Positions 17,380-26,143 of a stretch of DNA of 64,000 bases are shown piece by piece; within the stretch, counting starts at the first letter, position 1, and every line of letters starts with the position of its first letter. The stretch spans positions 92,525 to 156,524 of the forward strand of contig QHYI01000110.1 of NCBI GenBank assembly GCA_003223245.1, read 5' to 3'. This stretch comes from Acidobacteriota bacterium (GTDB lineage Bacteria > Acidobacteriota > Terriglobia > Acidiferrales > UBA7541). The position numbers were made by a program, and so were the translations under genes. The notes below the pieces were generated by a model. That model had not been told where the DNA came from. It saw only the letters and a program-made list of their open reading frames with translations, and made no database searches.

Positions 17380-18411
17380 TTAAAGGCTGGAGGAGTGACG
17401 CGTCAGGAGCAACCGCTCGCCGCGCATGTCCTCTCCGCGGAGCTCGCGCAGCGCATAGGTCACGAATTCAGCGGTCACGCGCTTCCTCCAAGTCATGTCG
17501 AAGTCCGTGTTGTCCAGCGGCTTTGCGATGCGCGCGGCCAGCGCTGCCGCTTCCGCGATCGTTCCCTGATTCAACGGCCGGCCCACCAGGAGTTCGGACG
17601 CTTCCCTAGCAACGAGCGGGAGGCACGCTACAGAGCCCACCACGATTCGCGCGGCTTCGACGACGCCAGTCCCGGACAACTTCGCGGCCGCAGCAACCGA
17701 CAAGACCGGAAAATCGAAAGACCCACGGCGGCGCAACTTCCAGTACGCGCTCTTCCAGCCGCGCAAGGAATCCAGGAGCACTTCCGTGAGCAGTTCATTC
17801 GGCCGGCGCTTGATGTAGTGGATGCCATCGTTTTGGTAAAGTTCGGTGAGGGGAACTTCGCGTTCACCTAAGCGCGAAACTAATCGAACCCGCGCGCCGA
17901 GCGCCATCAACGCCGGAGCGGTGTCTGTGGAAGAGACGGCCATGCACTTCGAGCTACTCGGCGCGACCCAACAAGTGTCACCATCCTTCTTCAAGCAGAA
18001 GCCGATGGCTTTTCGCCATTCGTAATTCTGGTCGTAATAATTGCAGCGCGTATCCAGGCAAAGATTTCCGCCGAGCGTGGCCATGTTTCGGATCTGCGGA
18101 GTTGCAACGAACGATGCAGCTTGCGCGAGTGCCGTCATGCCATTGCGGAAGCCCGCGTCGGCGGCGATTTCAGAAAGCGTGAGGCATGCACCGAGGCGGG
18201 ACCCCGAATCGCTGAGTGTTTTTTGATGCAGCTCCGGAATATGGTTCAGGCTCATCAAGGCTTTCGGGACCTGTTGCCGCCGCTTCATGTTCGGCAACAA
18301 GTCCGTGCCGCCCGCCAGTGGCATGGCCTTGGGCCCTTCGCCGTCGAGAATGCGCACGGCTTCCAGCACCGTCTGTGGCGCGCGGAATTCGAAGAGCGGC
18401 AGGCGCATCAT
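17380..18411 (-). CDS. hcrB: 4-hydroxybenzoyl-CoA reductase, beta (FAD / 4Fe-4S) subunit
   Basis: 343 aa from ATG 18411, which overlaps the hcrA stop as ATGA. CO-dehydrogenase-type FAD-binding fold (PLAGGTDLLPNMK; ATLGGNLCLDTRC; FVATPQIRNM). The diagnostic feature is an insertion after GGNLCLD with Cys123, Cys139, Cys147 and Cys156. The 16-8-9 spacing is the same as that of the [4Fe-4S]-ligating cysteines of the Thauera enzyme (122, 138, 146, 155), an extra cluster known only in 4-hydroxybenzoyl-CoA reductases. The subunit passes electrons from ferredoxin via FAD and the extra cluster to the HcrC clusters and the Mo site. Last gene of tetR-hcrC-hcrA-hcrB. Confidence 0.92.
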   Translation of the reverse strand: MMRLPLFEFRAPQTVLEAVRILDGEGPKAMPLAGGTDLLPNMKRRQQVPKALMSLNHIPELHQKTLSDSGSRLGACLTLSEIAADAGFRNGMTALAQAASFVATPQIRNMATLGGNLCLDTRCNYYDQNYEWRKAIGFCLKKDGDTCWVAPSSSKCMAVSSTDTAPALMALGARVRLVSRLGEREVPLTELYQNDGIHYIKRRPNELLTEVLLDSLRGWKSAYWKLRRRGSFDFPVLSVAAAAKLSGTGVVEAARIVVGSVACLPLVAREASELLVGRPLNQGTIAEAAALAARIAKPLDNTDFDMTWRKRVTAEFVTYALRELRGEDMRGERLLLTRHSSSL

Positions 18412-20924
18412 GGCGCGAGTACCTTCTCTTTGACGGCACGCGGCTTCTCGCGATGAACGTCGTTCACGGCGTTGCCGTCGCCGCCTTCCCACGGTGGAGG
18501 AACGCGCAGCGCTTCCGGCCAATTGATATGCGGGAAATGATCCGGGCCAAACCGTGGCTCGCGGCCGGCTTTCTTGTCAGCCAGCGCCTTCATGACCTTT
18601 TCCGGTGTGATGGGGACTTCGTCAATTCGCACGCCCACAGCATCGTAAACCGCGTTCGCCACCGCGGGCATAATCGGCAGCAGCGGACCTTGGCCGACTT
18701 CTTTTGCGCCAAATGGGCCGCGAGGGTCGGGATCTTCGACCAGTTCCGTGACCACCTCGGGCATATCCAGCGAGGTTGGGCTCTTGTATTCGAGCAGCGA
18801 CGGGAATTTGTGTACCAGTGCATGCGAGAGCCGCTGGGGCAGGCGGCGAAACTCCTGCTCCTCCATCAGCGCTTCGCCAAGGCCCATGTAAACGCTGCCT
18901 TCCACCTGGCCGCGCGCCAGCGTTGGGTTAAGCGCGCGCCCGATGTCGTGCGCAATGCACACTTTGGGTACATGCACCCAGCCCGTTACGGGATGCACTT
19001 GCACTTCGACGACGGCAGCCGTATACGAATAGGTCGGCGAAGGTCCTACGCCGCCGCCTTTGTACCGCGCGGGCGATTCCGGCGGAGTGTATGAGCCGAC
19101 CGTGCCGATCGTTCCGAAACGCGCTTCCGCAAGACAAACAGCTTCTGGGAAACTGACGCCTTTGTCGGGTGCTGCGGAATCGAATACGCGCTTGTCGGCG
19201 AAACGTAATCGCTCCTTCGGCACTTCACATTTCAGCGCGACGGCTTCCGCGAGAAGCGCTTTGCCGCGTTCCGCCGCTTGCAACGCCGCATTCCCCGCCA
19301 TCAACGTCACCCGGCTCGAATACGAGCCCAAATCCACGGGGCCCAGATCCGTGTCACCGGTGAACAGGCGCACATCAAAGGGATCAATGCCAAGAACTTC
19401 GGCAACGATGCTCGCGAGAACGTCGTCCGAGCCCTGCCCGATTTCCGTCGCGCCGCAGAAAATGCTCACGCCGCCACCGCGATCGAATTTCAGCTGTACG
19501 CCCGAATGCGGCATCTTGTTCCAGTAAATGGGCAAGCCCGCTCCGGTCAGATAAGCCGAGCAAGCGATTCCTACGCCGTGCCCCTCGGGGAGCTTCCGGA
19601 ATTTGTTTTTCCAGTCGGAAACTCTAACGACTCGCCGGATACATTCGGTGAGATTCACAGTGCCCAGCCGCAGAAAATTGGCCGTTACCGCGTTCGGAGA
19701 TTCCAAAATGCGCAAGCGCAAATCTGCCGGGTCCATTTTGAGTTTTTCGGCGATTTTGTCGAGCTGCACTTCCTGGCCAAAGCGCGGCTGCGGCGTGCCG
19801 TGACCGCGTTTGGGTCCGCACGGCGGCTTGTTGGTGAACGTGCGGCAGCCTTCATAGCGGTAGCGCGGAATATGATAGGTGGTCGTCTGAAGAGCGCCCG
19901 CGTAGTAAGTGCTGGCAACTCCATACGAACCATACGCGCCGCCGTCGATCAACGTCCGCAGATGCATGCCGGTGATCGTGCCGTCTTTCTTCACGCCGGT
20001 CCTGAATTTCATCAGCACCGGATGGCGCCCGCGGTGGCAATAGAAAACTTCTTCGCGCGTCAGGCAGATTTTTACCGGACGGTCGAGCAGCAGCGCAGCC
20101 TTCGCCACGACGATTTCGTGGTTGAAGGGATCGCTCTTGCCGCCAAACCCGCCGCCGTTCGGCGTGGCAATCACGCGAATGTGCGCTGGCGGCATCTCCA
20201 GCACTTTTGCCAAAGCGCGATGCAGATAATGCGGCGTTTGCGTGCTGGACCAGATGGTCAGTTTTCCGTCAGGATCCTTGATGGCCACCGAAGCGTGCTG
20301 CTCGATGGGAAGATGCGTGCTTCCCTGGTAGAAGAACGTGTCCTCAAAGATTTCGTCCGCTTCCGCAACTCCTTGTTCCACGTTGCCGAATTCCAGCGCC
20401 ACAAACTTGTGAATGTTTCCTTCTTCGCCGTATTCGTGGATGCGCGGCTCGGGAGTCGCCAGCGCTTGTTCGGGATCAGAAATCGTCGTCAGAATCTCGT
20501 AATCCACATCGATCAAGTCCAGGGCTTCAAATGCCGTCAATTCCTCGCGGGCTATAACTGCAGCGACCGGATCACCCACGTGCCGCACATGATTGACACA
20601 TAGCGCTTGCTCGTCCTGGCTCACCGGCAGGATGCCGTACTGCATAGGAAGATCTTTCCCGGTGAGCACCAAATAGACGCCTGGATGTGCCAGCGCGCGC
20701 GATGTGTCGATCTTTCGGATGCGCGCATGGGGATGCGGAGAGCGGAGTAGCTTGCAGTGTGCCGTGCGCGGCAAGAAAATGTCGTCAGCGAAGCGGGTCT
20801 GCCCGGTTACTTTCGCGCGACCGTCCACGCGGCGCCGCGGCACACCAATCACCCGCAGGTCTTCACCCTGCGAACGGGAATCTGCGACCTGCGACACCTT
20901 AGTTGATTCCTTTCGCTCTGGCAT
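18408..20924 (-). CDS. hcrA: 4-hydroxybenzoyl-CoA reductase, alpha (molybdopterin) subunit
   Basis: 838 aa, somewhat longer than typical HcrA (about 770). ATG 20924 has GAGAGG just upstream. Xanthine-oxidase family: domain a/b hammerhead (RVDGRAKVTGQTRFADDIFL), Mo-cofactor motifs GGGFGGKSDPF, CGATEIGQGSDDV and the C-terminal GAKEVGQGPLLP. In the last motif Gln745 occupies the place where xanthine-dehydrogenase relatives have the catalytic Glu of G-E-P/S. It removes the 4-hydroxyl of 4-hydroxybenzoyl-CoA to give benzoyl-CoA. The four-base overlap with hcrB implies coupled translation. A hypoxanthine- or aldehyde-type hydroxylase is unlikely because of the HcrB cluster insertion. Confidence 0.9.
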   Translation of the reverse strand: MPERKESTKVSQVADSRSQGEDLRVIGVPRRRVDGRAKVTGQTRFADDIFLPRTAHCKLLRSPHPHARIRKIDTSRALAHPGVYLVLTGKDLPMQYGILPVSQDEQALCVNHVRHVGDPVAAVIAREELTAFEALDLIDVDYEILTTISDPEQALATPEPRIHEYGEEGNIHKFVALEFGNVEQGVAEADEIFEDTFFYQGSTHLPIEQHASVAIKDPDGKLTIWSSTQTPHYLHRALAKVLEMPPAHIRVIATPNGGGFGGKSDPFNHEIVVAKAALLLDRPVKICLTREEVFYCHRGRHPVLMKFRTGVKKDGTITGMHLRTLIDGGAYGSYGVASTYYAGALQTTTYHIPRYRYEGCRTFTNKPPCGPKRGHGTPQPRFGQEVQLDKIAEKLKMDPADLRLRILESPNAVTANFLRLGTVNLTECIRRVVRVSDWKNKFRKLPEGHGVGIACSAYLTGAGLPIYWNKMPHSGVQLKFDRGGGVSIFCGATEIGQGSDDVLASIVAEVLGIDPFDVRLFTGDTDLGPVDLGSYSSRVTLMAGNAALQAAERGKALLAEAVALKCEVPKERLRFADKRVFDSAAPDKGVSFPEAVCLAEARFGTIGTVGSYTPPESPARYKGGGVGPSPTYSYTAAVVEVQVHPVTGWVHVPKVCIAHDIGRALNPTLARGQVEGSVYMGLGEALMEEQEFRRLPQRLSHALVHKFPSLLEYKSPTSLDMPEVVTELVEDPDPRGPFGAKEVGQGPLLPIMPAVANAVYDAVGVRIDEVPITPEKVMKALADKKAGREPRFGPDHFPHINWPEALRVPPPWEGGDGNAVNDVHREKPRAVKEKVLAP

Positions 20925-20968
20925 CTAACCTCTCCGTGCGGCTGATAACAGCGCACTGCTCAATCCCT

Positions 20969-21481
20969 TCAGGCTTCGGTCTTTTTTTCGGCAATCTTGA
21001 TCATTGCCGCCTCCACGGCCTCGAAAATCTGCAGATACCCGGTGCAGCGGCATAGATTTCCTGACAGCGCTTCGCGGATTTGATCACGCGTGGGATGCGG
21101 ATTCGCGTCGAGTAGGGCCTTTGCCGTGACCAGAATCCCCGGCGTGCAGTAGCCGCACTGGGCTGCACCCAAGTCAGCGAAGGCATCTTGCAGCGGATGC
21201 AGTCGTCCATCAGCGGAAAGTCCCTCGACGGTCAGCACTTCTCTTCCACTGCACTCGAGAGCGAGCACCAAGCAGGAGAGCACGGGTTTGCCATCCAATA
21301 GAACGGCGCAAGCGCCACATTCACCTAATTCGCAGCCGTGCTTTGTTCCCGTATGGCCGAGGTCTTCGCGCAAAACCTCCAGCAGGGTCTTGTAGGGTGC
21401 GAAGAAAACGTCGACTTCCTCGCCATTCAGCGTAAATCGAATCTGCGCTGTCCTCTCGGCCTCCATGGGGATTGTCGCCAC
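20969..21481 (-). CDS. hcrC: 4-hydroxybenzoyl-CoA reductase, gamma (2Fe-2S) subunit
   Basis: 170 aa from GTG 21481 (ATG 21466 is the alternative). Plant-ferredoxin-like N-terminal [2Fe-2S] site (KHGCELGECGACAVLLDG ... SCL) followed by the helical [2Fe-2S] domain (AQCGYCTPGIL ... NLCRCTGYLQI), both complete. It shuttles electrons between the HcrB flavin and the HcrA molybdenum centre. It sits 23 bp after the tetR stop and 44 bp before hcrA, the usual small-large-medium order of the family with the FAD subunit last. Confidence 0.93.
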   Translation of the reverse strand: MATIPMEAERTAQIRFTLNGEEVDVFFAPYKTLLEVLREDLGHTGTKHGCELGECGACAVLLDGKPVLSCLVLALECSGREVLTVEGLSADGRLHPLQDAFADLGAAQCGYCTPGILVTAKALLDANPHPTRDQIREALSGNLCRCTGYLQIFEAVEAAMIKIAEKKTEA

Positions 21482-21504
21482 CTTCGGTCCGCCTTTCGAC
21501 TGGG

Positions 21505-22221
21505 CTATCCACCCACCACGCGTTTTTCCGCGTCCTCAGAAGCATCTTTGCCGAGGACTCGCGGTGCCACTCTCCGAGGAGAGAATTGCCTGACGGAGTC
21601 TGCCTTGGCCTGCAAACCGCGGATCAGATAATCCGCCATTGCTTCCGCAATCTCTTCCGCAGTCATTTGGCCATCTGGCCGAAACCACTGCACGCTCCAA
21701 TTCAGAGCGCCGAGTATCGCCCGTGCTGCGAGCGCAGCGTCGCCTGGACCAAATTCACCGCTCCGCATCCCGGCGGCAATCAGGTTGCGCAGGCCCAATT
21801 CATAGCGATCACGCTTGGCCACAAGATACCGCTGCTGCCTTGGCGGCAAAGCATTAGTCAGCAGATGCGCCGCGGAACCCTCCACTTCGTCAAGCAGACA
21901 ACGTAAATGGGAAACGATCACAAGACGCAATCGGGCGGCCGCGCTCGTCTTCGCACGGCGCGCTTTTTCCAACGCCGCAATCATGCGATCGAGCGAACTG
22001 TCCTGACAAAAGAAAAGAATTTCGTGTTTGCCCTGGAAGTAGTTGTAGAGGTTGGCGGGGGAAAGTTCAGCTGCCTGCGCGATGTCCCGCATCCCAGTTT
22101 CCGAGAAACCTCGGGAGCGGAATTCCCGTCCCGCCGCGCGTAGAATCTCAAGGCGCCGCGTCCGATAGCGTCGCCGCTGGCGGCCATTGCGGGCATTCAA
22201 AGGCTGGTCCTCCGACGGCAT
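21505..22221 (-). CDS. TetR-family regulator heading the hcr operon
   Basis: 238 aa. N-terminal HTH: RRLEILRAAGREFRSRGFSE ... AAELSPANLYNYFQGKHEIL, with the TetR recognition-helix pattern NLYNYFQGK. The C-terminal helical domain (TNALPPRQQRYLVAKRDRYE; WSVQWFRPDGQMTAEEIAEA) resembles the TetR_C_33/KstR2-like acyl-CoA responsive group (inference). It is the first gene of the tetR-hcrCAB unit, 87 bp behind two tandem palindromes, so it probably represses the operon until an aryl-CoA binds. Confidence 0.9.
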   Translation of the reverse strand: MPSEDQPLNARNGRQRRRYRTRRLEILRAAGREFRSRGFSETGMRDIAQAAELSPANLYNYFQGKHEILFFCQDSSLDRMIAALEKARRAKTSAAARLRLVIVSHLRCLLDEVEGSAAHLLTNALPPRQQRYLVAKRDRYELGLRNLIAAGMRSGEFGPGDAALAARAILGALNWSVQWFRPDGQMTAEEIAEAMADYLIRGLQAKADSVRQFSPRRVAPRVLGKDASEDAEKRVVGG

Positions 22222-22306
22222 GGTTCCTTCTACAAGAGGAGGACTCTCATTCGAGAGGCTTCCTCACCTAAAGTGTCGGCCTTTTTCTTGCCGATGTCAA
22301 TGGATT

Positions 22307-22341
22307 CTGAACAGCTGTTCGTAAAGCGAACGCCTGTTCAG
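22307..22341. promoter_or_regulatory. Tandem palindromic operators upstream of tetR-hcrCAB
   Basis: Operator 1, TGAACAGCTGTTCG (22308-22321), has the perfect core GAAC-AGCT-GTTC. Operator 2, CGAACGCCTGTTCA (22327-22340), repeats GAAC-N4-GTTC. The centres are 19 bp apart, and the outer CTGAACAG / CTGTTCAG arms form an 8-bp inverted repeat. This layout suits two TetR dimers binding side by side. TetR-family aryl/acyl-CoA regulators commonly use such 14-bp palindromes (family knowledge). Confidence 0.65.
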
Positions 22342-22383
22342 CGGAAGCGAAATAAATGGCAGCGACGGCAAATGGGAGTTTCT

Positions 22384-23685
22384 CTAAGTCCGGTCGAGAC
22401 GCTGGAATCTCCGAGCTTTCATTTCGAATCGGGCAAGTGCCCCGGGTTCCGCCACCGTCACCGTAGGTCGTAGCGAAAGCACGCGGTAGATGGCCTGTTC
22501 AACGTGTGCGCGCACTTCCTCCGCGTCACTGCCGGAGGTCACTTCGATTTGTACTTCGAGGACGCGCATTTCTCGCTGCGTCTTCACCGTAATGTGAAAT
22601 TCGTCGACGGCGGCAAATTGGCGGATGACATTTTCAATCGCTGCGGGATAGACATTCACGCCGCGGATGGTCACCATGTCATCGCTGCGCCCCAGCAGGC
22701 CTCCTTCGAATCGCGCCCAGGTACGTCCACAGCCACAGGGGCTCTGATTTAGCCGCACCAAATCTCCGGTGCAGTAGCGAATCACGGGGAATCCAGGGCG
22801 TCCCAAATTCGTGATGACCAGCTCTCCCATTTCGCCGGGGTACACTTCTTTCCGCGTTTTCGGGTCAATCACTTCAACGATGAACTCGCTCTCGATGATA
22901 TGAATTCCATTGGGCTGAAGTTCGCATTCGAAGCTGTGCGCGCCGACCTCCGAAGCACCGGCGTGATCGAAGCACTTCGCATTCCACGCGGATTGGATTC
23001 GCGCTTTGGTTTGCGAAACGCTCGCTCCCGGCTCTCCTGCATGGATCAACGCGCGGACAGGAATGCATCGCAGATCAAATCTGTTCTCGCGCGCGATTTC
23101 TGCTAGCCGAAGCGCATACGTCGGTGTGCAGCAAATGACCGTCGCACCAAGATCGCGCATCATGTGAAGCCGTTGCAAAGAATCCCATCCGCCTCCGGGA
23201 ATCATCATCGCGCCGAGTTGCCGCACGCCTTCGACCGCCGCCCAGAATCCGATAAAGGGACCAAACGAGAACGGAAGGAACACGCGATCAGCCTCACTAA
23301 CCCCGGCTCCGCGTAGGACGTGCCCCCAACATCGGCCCCACCACTGCCAACTCTCCGGCGTGTCCACCACGCGCAAGGGAGTTCCCGTCGTTCCCGAAGT
23401 CTGATGCACGCGCGTGTACGCTTCTGGCGGAAATGTGGCATTCGTTCCAAAGGGAGGCGCTTCCTCCTGCGCGCGCGCCAACTCGGATTTTTCTGTAAAA
23501 GGAAGTTTGTGTAGATCTGACAGAGACCTTATGTCGCCGGGGGCAATACCTGCGTCGCGCCATTTTCTCGTGTAAAAACGGTTGCGGCCAAAGACGATTC
23601 GAAACACTTCTTGAAGCTTGTGCCACTGAACTTCGCGCCGTTGTTCACGCGGTGCATTCTCCAAGGGCAGGTCGGCGGGCGTCAT
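22384..23685 (-). CDS. PaaK-type aryl-CoA ligase (AMP-forming)
   Basis: 433 aa, the normal PaaK length. P-loop-like AMP motif HQTSGTTGTPLRV, GASEVG (adenine loop), YCTGDLVRL with the ribose-binding Asp, and GRSDDMVTIRGVNVYPAAIE leading into the mobile C-terminal domain. A CGCGRT cysteine cluster (SPCGCGRTWARF) is typical of the family. It would activate an aromatic acid to its CoA thioester; in this setting 4-hydroxybenzoate or benzoate is likelier than phenylacetate, since no paaABCDE genes are present (inference). It follows the amidohydrolase by 109 bp and lies just upstream of the hcr promoter. Confidence 0.9.
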   Translation of the reverse strand: MTPADLPLENAPREQRREVQWHKLQEVFRIVFGRNRFYTRKWRDAGIAPGDIRSLSDLHKLPFTEKSELARAQEEAPPFGTNATFPPEAYTRVHQTSGTTGTPLRVVDTPESWQWWGRCWGHVLRGAGVSEADRVFLPFSFGPFIGFWAAVEGVRQLGAMMIPGGGWDSLQRLHMMRDLGATVICCTPTYALRLAEIARENRFDLRCIPVRALIHAGEPGASVSQTKARIQSAWNAKCFDHAGASEVGAHSFECELQPNGIHIIESEFIVEVIDPKTRKEVYPGEMGELVITNLGRPGFPVIRYCTGDLVRLNQSPCGCGRTWARFEGGLLGRSDDMVTIRGVNVYPAAIENVIRQFAAVDEFHITVKTQREMRVLEVQIEVTSGSDAEEVRAHVEQAIYRVLSLRPTVTVAEPGALARFEMKARRFQRLDRT

Positions 23686-23794
23686 GGCGTGTTCAATTTT
23701 TCACGGTCGTCAGAGTCGTCCAAATCAGCCGTCCAATTTAGCCCGGCTCCCAGTTGCTTAAATTGGGCCAGCGAAATCCCTGGGAATATCTGCT

Positions 23795-24643
23795 TCACTT
23801 TGGAAACAACCGCGCCGCATTGTCATAAAGAATTTTCCGTTTGGCCACTTCTCCAATCGGCAAGGCGTTGAATTTTTCGATGTTCCCTTTGATTTCCGGA
23901 ACGCCGGGCCCGGGCCAGTCCGTGCCCCACAAAACCTTGTCGGCAATGTCTTCGAGGCGCGGAAAATATTCCAGCAATTTTTGCGGCGGGATGCCGGAAA
24001 CGTCCATGTACATATTTTTGTGCCGGCGCACAAGGAAAAACGCTTCGTTCATCCATAGAGGCCTTCCTCCGTGCGCGAGAATGACCACTAGATTTGGATA
24101 GTCGATACAAACGTCGTCGCACAGCATCGGCTGCGCGTGCAAGTTGCGCGCACCGGGGAAAATGGAAGTTCCAGTGTGGATCATGACCGGCAAGCTGTTC
24201 GCTTGTGCCCGCTCGTAAACAGCGGCCAGCCCGCGGTTGTCGCCCATATAAGCGTTCGGCGAGAGCACTTGGTGCGACGGATGCATTTTGATGGCGCGAA
24301 TGCCGAGGTTGGCAAGGCGGTCCACTTCCCGGCCGGGATCGGGAACGGTTCCCGGGAGGACGCCGCCAAATGCGATGAGGCGGTCCGGGGCCGCGCTGCA
24401 ATACTTCGCGCTCCAATCATTCACCTCGGGCGTGAAACCGATGATTTTCGGTGCGACGTAATTGATGAGCCCCGCGCGCTCGATTCCCAGTCTGTCCAGA
24501 AACGCCAGGAAAGCTTTCGGATTTGCACAATAGCGTTCGACATCCGCGTAGTCCTTGCGCCCCTTTTGCATCAACTCCATCGCCGCGGGCTTCATCATGT
24601 GATAGGGCATGATGTGGATGTGAATGTCGATGATGGGTTGCAC
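23795..24643 (-). CDS. Amidohydrolase-2 (ACMSD-like TIM-barrel) protein in the box operon
   Basis: 282 aa. Metal-binding residues of the amidohydrolase superfamily are visible: DIHIHIMPYH at the N-terminus, KMHPSHQ, MIHTGTSIFP, ILAHGG and LWGTDWPGPG (the final Asp). These fit the family of ACMSD, gamma-resorcylate decarboxylase and 2-pyrone-4,6-dicarboxylate lactonase. It lies 43 bp after boxB and is probably co-transcribed. No step of the described Box pathway requires it; it could hydrolyse a side product or decarboxylate a hydroxybenzoate before CoA activation. The reaction is unassigned. Confidence 0.85.
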   Translation of the reverse strand: MQPIIDIHIHIMPYHMMKPAAMELMQKGRKDYADVERYCANPKAFLAFLDRLGIERAGLINYVAPKIIGFTPEVNDWSAKYCSAAPDRLIAFGGVLPGTVPDPGREVDRLANLGIRAIKMHPSHQVLSPNAYMGDNRGLAAVYERAQANSLPVMIHTGTSIFPGARNLHAQPMLCDDVCIDYPNLVVILAHGGRPLWMNEAFFLVRRHKNMYMDVSGIPPQKLLEYFPRLEDIADKVLWGTDWPGPGVPEIKGNIEKFNALPIGEVAKRKILYDNAARLFPK

Positions 24644-24686
24644 AGAACTCTACCCCGCGGTCAGGGAACACCGGTGTTTCCGCTTA

Positions 24687-26111
24687 TCAGTCGAAACGGA
24701 CGTATTCAAAATCTAAGGGTTTATTGTTGATACCGCGCAGCGGTGGCGCAATCCAGTTCGCGAACTTCCCTGGCTCTGTCACGCGCCCGCTCATGAGCGA
24801 TTGCACGAATTTATAGTCTTTCTCGCTCGGCAACCATTCGGACTCGCGGCTCTTCCATGCCTCTTCCGTCAGAACTTCACCGTTCGGGCTGACGAAGTGC
24901 CCGGCAAAGTTTCCGATCGCGCGATGAAAGCCCTTGTGGGGCAAGGTCAAGCGGAACGGAATGCCAGTTTGATCGATCACTCTTTGCCACCGGCCGACGC
25001 CGTCGGAAATCTCGTCGATGTAGTCGTCGCGCAAACGCTCGTTCAGAGCCGTTAGCGCCGGAACATTCTTGGTCACAATTTTGTCACCCACGACTTCGGA
25101 AACGGGATAACAGGCATCAGTGAGCACATGATCGTCATCGAGCTTGGTTTCGCGGAACCGCCCTTTCAGACCGCTGGTGAAGTAATTCGCGGCGTTGGAG
25201 GAAACATCGGAACCGTAAAGGTCCAGCGTCACGCTGTAGTGGAAGTTCAGGTATTTCTGGATCGTGGGCAGGTCGATCACACCGAGCGCGCGCACGTCCG
25301 AAGGATCTTCCACGTTATTTTCTCTCATCACTTCGCAAGTCCGCTGAATAATGCGGCTCACACCCGTTTCGCCCACGAACATGTGATGTGCCTCTTCGGT
25401 CAGCATGAAGCGGCAAGTGCGCGCGAGGGGATCGAAGCCCGATTCTGCCAAAGCACAAAGCTGGAATTTTCCGTCGCGGTCGGTAAAGAAAGTGAACATG
25501 TAAAACGCCAGCCAGTCCGGCGTGGGCTCATTGAACGCGCCTAGAATTCGCGGATTGTCGGTATCCCCGGAGCGCCGCGCGAGCAAGGCTTCTGCTTCTT
25601 CGCGGCCGTCGCGACCGAAGTGGCGATGCAGCAGATACACCATGGCCCAAAGATGGCGTCCTTCTTCGACGTTTACCTGAAAAATGTTCCGCAGGTCGTA
25701 CAAGGACGGGCAGGAAAGCCCCAGCATCTTCTGCTGCTCGACCGAGGCCGGCTCCGTATCGCCTTGCGTCACGATGATGCGCCGCAGTGTCGAGCGATAT
25801 TCTCCCGGCACTTCCTGCCACGCCGGCTGGCCTTTGTGCGCCCCAAAATTTACCTGCCGGTTTTCATCGCGCGGCTGCAGGAAAATTCCCCAGCGGTACT
25901 CCGGCATTTTCACGTAATCGAATTGCGCCCAACCGTCCGGCTCCACACTGACAGCCGTGCGCAGGTAAACGTCGTAGTTGCGGCTCTCGGTGGGTCCCAT
26001 GTCGTACCACCAGCCCAGAAACGCGGGCTGCCAGTGCTCCAGCGCGCGCTGCAAGACGCGGTCGCGCCCCAAGTCCACGTTATTGGGAATCTTTTCCGTG
26101 TAATTAATCAT
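24687..26111 (-). CDS. boxB: Benzoyl-CoA 2,3-epoxidase, oxygenase component
   Basis: 474 aa from ATG 26111 (MINYTEKIPNNVDLGRDRVL), which has GGGGAAG upstream and matches the BoxB N-terminus; an upstream TTG at 26159 overlaps boxC and is less likely. Diiron carboxylate motifs are visible: NVEEGRHLWAMVYLLHRHF and LTEEAHHMFVGETG. KMPEYRWGIFL and LQRALEHWQPAFLGWWYDMG are highly characteristic. It uses O2 and electrons from BoxA to epoxidise benzoyl-CoA at C2-C3. It follows boxC after 32 bp. BoxA is not encoded in this window. Confidence 0.95.
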   Translation of the reverse strand: MINYTEKIPNNVDLGRDRVLQRALEHWQPAFLGWWYDMGPTESRNYDVYLRTAVSVEPDGWAQFDYVKMPEYRWGIFLQPRDENRQVNFGAHKGQPAWQEVPGEYRSTLRRIIVTQGDTEPASVEQQKMLGLSCPSLYDLRNIFQVNVEEGRHLWAMVYLLHRHFGRDGREEAEALLARRSGDTDNPRILGAFNEPTPDWLAFYMFTFFTDRDGKFQLCALAESGFDPLARTCRFMLTEEAHHMFVGETGVSRIIQRTCEVMRENNVEDPSDVRALGVIDLPTIQKYLNFHYSVTLDLYGSDVSSNAANYFTSGLKGRFRETKLDDDHVLTDACYPVSEVVGDKIVTKNVPALTALNERLRDDYIDEISDGVGRWQRVIDQTGIPFRLTLPHKGFHRAIGNFAGHFVSPNGEVLTEEAWKSRESEWLPSEKDYKFVQSLMSGRVTEPGKFANWIAPPLRGINNKPLDFEYVRFD

Positions 26112-26143
26112 GACTTCCCCGCAGTTCCCTTCCGAAATCTCTT

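Noticed and set aside
19278..20603. 441-aa plus-strand frame
   Set aside because: Antisense of hcrA, with no initiation signal or motif.
22384..23685. Phenylacetate-CoA ligase of a Paa pathway
   Set aside because: No paaABCDE, paaG or paaZ genes nearby; the hcr/box setting favours a benzoate-type substrate.
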